Shown: piece by piece, positions 14,592-20,261 of the stretch
Layout: every line of letters begins with the position of its first letter
Position numbering within the stretch: position 1 is the first letter of the stretch
Assembly (NCBI GenBank): GCA_964371835.1
Contig: CAYJOP010000034.1
Span: forward strand, 1 to 20,261
DNA: 20,261 nucleotides
Reading direction: 5' to 3'
Source: CAYJAD01 sp964371835
GTDB taxonomy: Bacteria > Desulfobacterota > Desulfovibrionia > Desulfovibrionales > Desulfovibrionaceae
Notes under the pieces: generated by a model
Database searches by the model: none
Seen by the model: only the letters and a program-made list of their open reading frames with translations
Told to the model about the DNA's origin: nothing
Made by a program: the position numbers and the translations under genes

Positions 14592-16322
14592 ATGGCAAAC
14601 CAAGAAACCGGACATGAAGCAGACGTAAGTTTTGAAAGTGCTCTTGAGAATTATCTTAGCACTGATTTTGGCGATTTGGAGGAAGGCTCCATTGTAAAGG
14701 GCGAAATCGTACGCATTGGCGAAGACCATGTATTAGTGGATGTAAACTTCAAATCTGAAGGTCAAATCCCAGCACATGAGTTTCGTGATGCCTCAGGTGG
14801 CGTTGTTGTTGCAGTGGGTGATAGAGTTGACGTTTTTGTGGTGCGTAAGAATGAAAATGAAGGCACCATTACACTTTCCTTTGAGAAAGCCAAAAGAATG
14901 CAAGTTTTTGATCAACTTGAAGATGTGCAAGACAAAAGTAGTGTTATCAAAGGGCATATTATGCGCCGCATCAAGGGTGGTTACACCGTTGACATCGGTG
15001 GCGTTGAGGCTTTCTTGCCCGGTTCACATGTGGATTTAAGACCTGTGCCAGATATGGACGCATTGGTTAACCAAGAATTTGAATTCCGTGTGCTTAAAAT
15101 TAACCGCAGACGTAGCAATGTCATTGTTTCCCGTCGTGTACTTCTTGAGGAAGAACGCGATTCTAAACGTCAAGATTTACTAGGAACCCTTGAAGAAGGG
15201 CAAATGGTTATCGGTAAGGCCAAAAACATCACCGAATATGGTGTTTTTGTTGACCTTGGCGGTTTAGATGGTCTTTTGCATATTACTGACATGTCTTGGA
15301 GACGCATCCGTCATCCAAAAGAAGTTATTAGCGTAGGACAAGAGCTTGAGCTTAAAGTTTTATCTTTTGACAAAGATCAAAATAAAGTTTCTCTCGGCAT
15401 GAAACAACTTGTGCCAGACCCATGGCAAGACATCACAACCCGTTTCCCAGAAGGTGCAAAATATCAAGGCAAGGTTACTAACCTTGTAGATTATGGTGCA
15501 TTTGTTGAACTTGAAACTGGCGTTGAAGGCCTTGTGCACATTTCTGAAATGTCTTGGACTCGCAAATTGCGTCATCCTTCACAAATGGTACGCGTTGGTG
15601 ACGAGGTTGAAGTTATCATCCTTGGCGTTGATGGCGACAAAAAACGCATTTCACTTGGCATGAAGCAAGTTAAGCCAAACCCATGGGAACTTGTGGCTGA
15701 AAAATATCCTGAAGGTACAATCCTTGAAGGCACAATTAAAAACATCACTGAATTTGGCATGTTTATTGGCATCGAAGATGGCATTGACGGCCTAATCCAT
15801 GTATCTGATATTTCTTGGACAAAGAAAATTCGCCATCCTAACGAAATGTTCAAGAGCGGAGACATCGTTCAAGCTAAGGTTCTTACCGTTGACCAAGAGA
15901 GCGAAAAATTCACCCTTGGTATCAAACAATTGGTTGAAGACCCTTGGGGACATGTGCCAAACACCTACCCAGTTGGTTGCACCGTTAAAGGTGTTGTAAC
16001 TAATATTACTGACTTTGGTCTTTTTGTTGAAGTGGAAGAAGGCATCGAAGGTTTAGTGCATGTGTCTGAACTTTCAAACAAAAAAGTCAAGAGCCCTGCT
16101 GAAGTTTATAAAGAAGGGCAAGATATTGAAGCCAAGGTTATTCACGTTAGTGCAGAAGAACGCCGCCTTGGTTTGTCTATTAAACAAATTAAAGACGAAG
16201 AAGAGCGCAAAAAACCAAAAGAATTCCGCTCTGGTCCTGCTGAGACAGGCCAAAGCCTTGGCGACATCTTACAGCAAAAAATGGCTGAAGCTGGCGAACA
16301 AGACGAAAAAGAAGAAGCATAA
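14592..16322 (+). CDS. rpsA: 30S ribosomal protein S1
   Basis: A 576-residue protein that binds mRNA on the small ribosomal subunit and promotes initiation on structured or weakly SD-bearing messages. It has the full six S1 (OB-fold) domains at about 31-98, 116-183, 202-271, 287-358, 374-445 and 461-532. Domains 3-6 carry the repeated pattern YGVFVDLGGLDGLLH / SDMSW / HPKE / LGMKQ. A charged tail ends EQDEKEEA. I use the ATG at 14592, with GGAGG ten bases upstream. The upstream in-frame ATG at 14505 lies inside the fadD terminator and is rejected. It has its own leader and ends at a strong terminator, followed by sppA. Confidence 0.97.
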   Translation: MANQETGHEADVSFESALENYLSTDFGDLEEGSIVKGEIVRIGEDHVLVDVNFKSEGQIPAHEFRDASGGVVVAVGDRVDVFVVRKNENEGTITLSFEKAKRMQVFDQLEDVQDKSSVIKGHIMRRIKGGYTVDIGGVEAFLPGSHVDLRPVPDMDALVNQEFEFRVLKINRRRSNVIVSRRVLLEEERDSKRQDLLGTLEEGQMVIGKAKNITEYGVFVDLGGLDGLLHITDMSWRRIRHPKEVISVGQELELKVLSFDKDQNKVSLGMKQLVPDPWQDITTRFPEGAKYQGKVTNLVDYGAFVELETGVEGLVHISEMSWTRKLRHPSQMVRVGDEVEVIILGVDGDKKRISLGMKQVKPNPWELVAEKYPEGTILEGTIKNITEFGMFIGIEDGIDGLIHVSDISWTKKIRHPNEMFKSGDIVQAKVLTVDQESEKFTLGIKQLVEDPWGHVPNTYPVGCTVKGVVTNITDFGLFVEVEEGIEGLVHVSELSNKKVKSPAEVYKEGQDIEAKVIHVSAEERRLGLSIKQIKDEEERKKPKEFRSGPAETGQSLGDILQQKMAEAGEQDEKEEA

Positions 16323-16350
16323 GCTTACTTTTATACAGATTAAAAAAAAG

Positions 16351-16375
16351 GGAAGGCGTAAGCCTTCCTTTTTTT
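16351..16375 (+). terminator. Intrinsic terminator of rpsA
   Basis: GGAAGGC-GTAA-GCCTTCC (16351-16368) is followed by seven T residues (16369-16375), with flanking A residues extending the stem. It lies 28 bases after the rpsA stop, a near-ideal rho-independent terminator. Confidence 0.95.
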
Positions 16376-16531
16376 ATGGTAAACACCACTTCGTGGAATT
16401 TACGCCTTTATTACCAGCACTCTCAACGAAGGCCACCTTCCTTTTTTACTACCCCAAACTCACTATTGTGCGTTTTCAAAAATTAACATAGTATAAGTTC
16501 ATTCTTTTTAACCTTTAACCAAAAAAAAATT

Positions 16532-17533
16532 ATGCAAAATAATGATGACTTTTCCTTTGAGTCCCTTTCCAATGTAAAAAAAGCTGAGCAGGAAAAAGAA
16601 AAAACTGCTCATGTTAGTGTTTCTGAAAAACTATTAGAAAAACTAATTAACGCACTAACACCAAAACCATTTTACAAAAGGCATCCTGTAGTATTTGGTT
16701 GTGGTTTGGTTTTACTTGTACTTTTAATTTTTGCAAGCTTTATACCTGAAAGTGGCAGTTCCAACGTGGGTGGTGATTGCATTGCTGTAGTACGCATTGA
16801 AGGCCTAATTATGGAAACTAAACCAACGCTTGAGTGGATTAGAAAACTTGCCACAGATGATAGTGTGCGCGGTGTTCTATTGCGTATTAACTCAGGAGGT
16901 GGCGGTGCTGCTGCATCGCAAGAAATTTACACAGCCTTGCGAGAGCTTGCCAAACACAAACCAATGATTGCATCCATGGGTTCAACTGCTGCCTCTGGTG
17001 GCCTTATGGTGGCTATGGCAGCTGAACATATTGTTGCAAATCCAAGCACTGTTACAGGGTCCATCGGTGTACGCATGGATATTCCTCAACTGCAAGTTAT
17101 TATGGATAAAATTGGTATCGACCAACTCACCCTAAAAACAGGCGAGTTTAAGGACGCAGGCGACCCCACAAGGTCCATGACTGAGCAAGAAAAATTATAT
17201 CTTGAGGGTGTGCTTGAAGACATGCACAATCAATTTGTGCTCTTGGTGGCAGAGGGGCGTAAAATGCCAGCTGAGCAAGTGCTACCCATAGCTGACGGAC
17301 GAATTTTTACAGGACGAGAAGCCAAGGAGCTTGGACTTGTAGACGAGCTTGGAGGACAAGATGCTGCTCTTGCAATCTTATATAAACAAACCAAGGTTGA
17401 CCCTTCGTTAGATTTATATGAAAGGCCTGACCCAGATGAATTTTGGAAAGAGCTTAGTGGCGCAGTCTTAGGGCTTGATTTAGGCAAGATTTTAAATCCC
17501 AACCCAAGCCCTGCCTTTCTATTTCAATTTTAA
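16532..17533 (+). CDS. sppA: Signal peptide peptidase SppA (36K-type)
   Basis: A 333-residue membrane-anchored serine protease (S49 family) that degrades cleaved signal peptides. A 50-residue charged cytoplasmic N-terminus precedes one transmembrane segment (about 52-71); the catalytic domain is on the outer face. INSGGGGAAASQE (119-131) is typical. The Ser-Lys dyad is likely S155 (STAASGG) and K207 (GEFKDAGDP). Their spacing of 52 residues equals that I recall for Bacillus subtilis SppA (S147/K199). It is the short, single-domain form. The ATG at 16532 is the only sensible start, yet no Shine-Dalgarno precedes it: the leader is an A-tract. It follows rpsA and is closed by its own terminator. 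Confidence 0.94.
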   Translation: MQNNDDFSFESLSNVKKAEQEKEKTAHVSVSEKLLEKLINALTPKPFYKRHPVVFGCGLVLLVLLIFASFIPESGSSNVGGDCIAVVRIEGLIMETKPTLEWIRKLATDDSVRGVLLRINSGGGGAAASQEIYTALRELAKHKPMIASMGSTAASGGLMVAMAAEHIVANPSTVTGSIGVRMDIPQLQVIMDKIGIDQLTLKTGEFKDAGDPTRSMTEQEKLYLEGVLEDMHNQFVLLVAEGRKMPAEQVLPIADGRIFTGREAKELGLVDELGGQDAALAILYKQTKVDPSLDLYERPDPDEFWKELSGAVLGLDLGKILNPNPSPAFLFQF

Positions 17534-17541
17534 TGATAAAT

Positions 17542-17584
17542 AAAAAGCCTGAAAGCGTATTTTCATATACTTTCAGGCTTTTTT
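17542..17584. terminator. Bidirectional terminator between sppA and the cupin gene
   Basis: AAAAAGCCTGAAAG (17542-17555) pairs with CTTTCAGGCTTTTT (17570-17583), and T-rich tracts lie on both strands. It serves both converging transcription units and touches the stop codon region of the cupin gene. Confidence 0.93.
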
Positions 17585-17934
17585 TATTTTGTAAAAAGTA
17601 TTAATGCCATGAATTCAAGATCTTCCTTTCCTGAATTCACAATGCCATGCACTTGCCCATCATCACAATAAGTAACATCACCTGCGCACACGCTTACATC
17701 CTCACCATTATCATTATATGTGCCTTCACCTTTTAAGATATAGTAAACTTCGATCTCGCCCTCATGTCCATGATTACCAACAGATGAGCCTGGTTCTAGT
17801 ACGCAATAATTAAACATGCGCCCCTTGCCACAAAATTCATCACCGCTAATTAAGGCTCTAGTCGTCAAAAAACCTTGCCCACCACGAGCAGCATCAAAAC
17901 GTTGGTCTTTAATTTGTGTTGCTTTATAAATCAT
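17584..17934 (-). CDS. Small single-domain cupin protein
   Basis: A 116-residue cupin, a beta-barrel that commonly holds one metal ion. Motif 1 covers PGSSVGNHGHEGEIEVYYIL, giving H55, H57 and E62 (or E60) as ligands, then GEG. Motif 2 is GDVTYCDDGQVHGIVNSG with H96 as the fourth ligand. The domain fills the whole protein, so it could be a small enzyme (isomerase, dioxygenase) or a binding protein; the substrate cannot be told. GAGG precedes the ATG. It is the last gene of the hisH-hisF-larE-like unit, 11 bases after the larE-like stop, so it is very probably cotranscribed and may act with the sulfur transferase or with a small metabolite. Its function is unassigned. Confidence 0.88.
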   Translation of the reverse strand: MIYKATQIKDQRFDAARGGQGFLTTRALISGDEFCGKGRMFNYCVLEPGSSVGNHGHEGEIEVYYILKGEGTYNDNGEDVSVCAGDVTYCDDGQVHGIVNSGKEDLEFMALILFTK

Positions 17935-17945
17935 ATTTCCTCACA

Positions 17946-18695
17946 TTATTTTGGCAAATCATAAAATCCGCTTATATTTTCTGACACATAAATTTTAACA
18001 TCAAAAAAGCCATGCTTTTCTAAAATTTCACTTATTATTTTAACTGGCAAGTCATGTTCAACACTTTGTAAAATCGGCTCATTACAAAGACGCAAACGAA
18101 AGTCACTAAGTCCAGCTTGCTCAAGTTCAAACTCTGCGGCTGCAATACGCTCAAGTGTAGCAGATGTTACTGCATAATTATAATCCAAACGGGTTAAGAG
18201 GCAAGGCCTTGCTTTTTGCTCCGCGTTATCAAGGCCAAATTTTGCAGCTAACTCACGAATATTTTGCTTACTCAAACCACAAGCAGCCAAGGGCGAAAGA
18301 ATGTTATGCTCGCTCAAGGCTTTAAGTCCTGGTCGATGATTTTTCATGTCGTCTGCATTGGTGCCATCACAAAGTGTACCAGCCGCCAAAGGCTTAAACA
18401 CATCAAATAAATGTTTTTTGCAATAATAACAGCGCTGTTTGCTATTATTTTTCACAGCATCCAATGATAAAACATCCATACTAATATTTTTTATGTCTAT
18501 GCCATTTTCCTTGGCCCAAGTTTGGGCATAGAAACTTTCTTGTGTTTGAATATGCACACCGCTGGCATGTAAAAGCAAAACTTGGCAATTAGCCTTTTTT
18601 GCGGCATAGGCCAAGAACCTACTATCCAAACCACCAGAAAACGCAATACTTATTCGTGGCATTTTTTGTAGATATTGTAAGAGCTTATGCCACAT
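17946..18695 (-). CDS. LarE-family PP-loop sulfur transferase, three-cysteine type
   Basis: A 249-residue ATP-pyrophosphatase of the LarE family. LarE adenylates and then sulfurates the pyridinium dicarboxylate precursor of the nickel-pincer cofactor of lactate racemase. The PP-loop is SGGLDS (20-25). DGTNADD (110-116), HRPGLKAL (120-127) and KARPCLLTR (161-169) are family landmarks. Lactobacillus plantarum LarE sacrifices a single cysteine, equivalent to C165 here. This protein also has C89 and C92 in RCYYCKK, the set that in the Thermotoga-type enzyme ligates a [4Fe-4S] cluster acting as sulfur donor. The ATG at 18695 is six bases past the hisF stop. No larA, larB or larC is in view, so another substrate is possible. 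Confidence 0.88.
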   Translation of the reverse strand: MWHKLLQYLQKMPRISIAFSGGLDSRFLAYAAKKANCQVLLLHASGVHIQTQESFYAQTWAKENGIDIKNISMDVLSLDAVKNNSKQRCYYCKKHLFDVFKPLAAGTLCDGTNADDMKNHRPGLKALSEHNILSPLAACGLSKQNIRELAAKFGLDNAEQKARPCLLTRLDYNYAVTSATLERIAAAEFELEQAGLSDFRLRLCNEPILQSVEHDLPVKIISEILEKHGFFDVKIYVSENISGFYDLPK

Positions 18696-18701
18696 TCATG
18701 C

Positions 18702-19481
18702 CTACCAAGTTAAGCGTGTTTTTGCTCCGCGCTTACTCATGTGCTCCTTGCACTCTTGAATGGTATATTGACCATAATGCACAATGGAGGCAATGAGAGC
18801 CGCAGATGCACCGCCAGCGGTTACTGCCTCAAACATATGGTCAGGACTTCCAGCACCACCAGAGGCTATCACAGGTATGCGCACAGATTCAGAAATTATG
18901 CGTGTAAGATTAAGCTCATAACCATCGCCAGTACCATCTGCATCAATGGAGTTTACGCAAAGTTCACCAGCTCCTAATTCAGCACATTGTATGGCCCAAT
19001 TAATGGCATCAATTCCCATATGTTTACGTCCACCATGTATTACTATTTCATAACCAGATGGAATTTCAAGCGTTTTCTCAACTTGCTTAACATCCATGCC
19101 CACAACTATGGCTTGAGACCCAAAAGCCGCAGCCCCTTGGCTTATGAGGTCAGGATTTGTGACTGCCGCGGAATTTATAGAAATTTTTTCAGCACCAGCC
19201 AATAGAACTGCGCGCATATCCTCAACGGTGGAAATGCCACCCCCCACTGAAAAGGGTATGAAAATTTGCTCGGCAACTTTTTTTACCACTTCCAAAAAAA
19301 TACCGCGTTTTTCATGTGAGGCTGTAATATCATAAAACACTATTTCATCAGCACCTTGCTCATAGTATTTGCGAGCAGTTTCCACAGGGTCGCCAATGTC
19401 AACATTTCCCTTAAATTTTACACCCTTGGTAAGCTTGCCATCACGCACATCAAGGCATGGGATAATACGCTTGCTTAACAT
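18702..19481 (-). CDS. hisF: Imidazole glycerol phosphate synthase, cyclase subunit
   Basis: A 259-residue (beta-alpha)8 barrel that uses ammonia from HisH to convert PRFAR into imidazole glycerol phosphate and AICAR, in histidine and purine metabolism. The catalytic pair is D11 (IIPCLDV) and D130 (VVGMDV), at standard positions. Phosphate-binding GGGIST (80-85) and ASGGAGSP are present. The segment RDGKLTKGVKFKGNVDIG and the EKRG after ITASH resemble Desulfovibrio HisF. The start ATG overlaps the end of hisH by seven bases, implying translational coupling. The larE-like gene follows after six bases. Housekeeping histidine synthesis is the likely role; hisHF pairs in surface-sugar loci also exist, but no sugar genes are seen here. 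Confidence 0.96.
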   Translation of the reverse strand: MLSKRIIPCLDVRDGKLTKGVKFKGNVDIGDPVETARKYYEQGADEIVFYDITASHEKRGIFLEVVKKVAEQIFIPFSVGGGISTVEDMRAVLLAGAEKISINSAAVTNPDLISQGAAAFGSQAIVVGMDVKQVEKTLEIPSGYEIVIHGGRKHMGIDAINWAIQCAELGAGELCVNSIDADGTGDGYELNLTRIISESVRIPVIASGGAGSPDHMFEAVTAGGASAALIASIVHYGQYTIQECKEHMSKRGAKTRLTW

Positions 19482-20119
19482 GCTACCCCCTTATTGGCAC
19501 GACAATAGTCATAAAAATTTTGCAAGATTTTTAAGCCTGGGGTGCCGCTTTTTTCCAAGTGAAACTGAATGGCCCAGAGACCATCACGCCCATACACGCT
19601 GCAAAACTCTTGCCCATAATATGTTGTTGCAATAACCAAACTTGGCTCTGGGCGCACAAAATAACTATGCACAAAGTAAAACTCAGCTTCTTCAGGAACA
19701 CCCTTAAACAACAAACATTTTTCTTTGTGCTTTAAGCTATTCCAGCCCATGTGTGGAATGCGCACCAAAGCGCCATCTTCCTCACAAAGATCTTTTGAAA
19801 ATTGCACACATTCACCAGCCATAAGGCCTAATGTTTTAGTGAAATTTTCTTCGCTTTGCTCAAGTAAAATTTGGCAACCAAGGCAAATACCAAGCAGGGG
19901 TTTTTTTTGTTCAATTAAATTTTTAAGCGACTTATCCATGCCAATTTTTGCTAAATGTTGCATGGCTTGCCCAGCTGCACCAACACCTGGAAATATAATG
20001 CCCTCAGCATCTTGTAAAAGCTTTGTGTCAGATGTAATGACACTTTCAATACCAAGATGGCTAAGCGCTCTTTGAACACTGGTTTGATTGCCAGCATCAT
20101 AGTCAATTATTGCTAACAT
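19475..20119 (-). CDS. hisH: Imidazole glycerol phosphate synthase, glutamine amidotransferase subunit
   Basis: A 214-residue class-I amidotransferase that hydrolyses glutamine and channels ammonia to HisF. The catalytic triad is C79 (GICLGCQ), H187 and E189 (QFHLEKSG). PGVGAAGQAM (44-53) is the oxyanion strand, and MGWNSL (124-129) is typical. The motif reads FHLEKS where most homologues have FHPEKS; the catalytic residues are kept. I use the ATG at 20119, with GAGGG eight bases upstream. A TTG start five codons earlier would sit inside that ribosome site. It is first gene in the operon as seen. Upstream (20120-20261) the DNA is very AT-rich, and I could not assign its promoter with confidence. 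Confidence 0.95.
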   Translation of the reverse strand: MLAIIDYDAGNQTSVQRALSHLGIESVITSDTKLLQDAEGIIFPGVGAAGQAMQHLAKIGMDKSLKNLIEQKKPLLGICLGCQILLEQSEENFTKTLGLMAGECVQFSKDLCEEDGALVRIPHMGWNSLKHKEKCLLFKGVPEEAEFYFVHSYFVRPEPSLVIATTYYGQEFCSVYGRDGLWAIQFHLEKSGTPGLKILQNFYDYCRANKGVAC

Positions 20120-20218
20120 ATGTATTACCCTCAAGTTAAAATAGCAATTGCATGCGCGCTAGGTTAGCAAAAAAAGTTTAAAAATGCCACAATTACAAAC
20201 AACATATAAATATTTTAA

Positions 20219-20249
20219 TTGATAAAACATTACAAACATAGAGTATAAT
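20219..20249 (+). promoter_or_regulatory. Candidate rightward promoter at the window edge
   Basis: TTGATA (20219-20224) and a perfect TATAAT (20244-20249) are 19 bases apart. It would drive a gene beyond the right end, divergent from hisH. The -10 is strong, but the spacing is longer than the optimum. Confidence 0.4.
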
Positions 20250-20261
20250 GATTGCAAAAAA

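Noticed and set aside
18702..20119. hisH-hisF as part of a surface-sugar (pseudaminic or amidotransfer) locus
   Set aside because: The PP-loop neighbour is LarE-like rather than a sugar amidotransferase, and no glycan genes are present.

Overview
The window is chromosomal DNA of an AT-rich bacterium, most likely a low-GC member of the Desulfovibrionaceae (sulfate reducers, former Deltaproteobacteria). The support is the HisF sequence style (CLDVRDGKLTKGVKF, ITASHEKRG), a DUF39 homocysteine-biosynthesis protein typical of sulfate reducers and methanogens, the rpsA-sppA pair, and an envelope gene set (signal peptides, a probable lipoprotein, a lytic transglycosylase) that implies a Gram-negative cell. 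This assignment comes from recalled family features, not from a search. No rRNA, tRNA, CRISPR array, IS element or phage gene was seen.

Layout. 1-345: non-coding, with a 55-bp direct repeat and covarying hairpins. 346-1560 (-): trpB standing alone, with a clear sigma-70 promoter and a palindromic candidate operator. 1764-2465 (-): SIMPL-domain envelope protein. 2680-4507 (-): a two-gene operon of a secreted dienelactone-hydrolase-like enzyme and a short-chain dehydrogenase. It diverges from a MerR-type regulator at 4607-5065 (+), and the spacer has a textbook MerR promoter (19-bp spacing plus an 18-bp dyad). 5101-7029 (-): MltD-like lytic transglycosylase with LysM repeats, divergent from an RlmB/TrmH-type rRNA methyltransferase (7099-7848, +). 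7849-8290: a hairpin-rich non-coding element bracketed by two copies of one hairpin. 8291-9448 (-): DUF39 sulfur-assimilation protein. 9547-10806 (-): exported Sel1-repeat protein. 10993-14456 (+): rimO, then a long-chain acyl-CoA synthetase with an unusual hendecad-repeat tail. 14592-17533 (+): rpsA and sppA, each followed by a strong terminator. 17584-20119 (-): tightly packed hisH-hisF-larE-like-cupin operon. The right edge has a plausible rightward promoter for a gene outside the window.

How the genes work together. Most are housekeeping functions: histidine and tryptophan synthesis, homocysteine synthesis, ribosome modification (rimO, rlmB-like), translation (rpsA), wall and membrane turnover (mltD, sppA) and fatty-acid activation. 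The more interesting parts are the MerR-controlled hydrolase/dehydrogenase module, the three-cysteine LarE-type sulfur transferase placed between hisHF and a cupin gene, the lipid-binding-like tail on the acyl-CoA synthetase, and two structured intergenic elements. I did not find a defence or mobile system.
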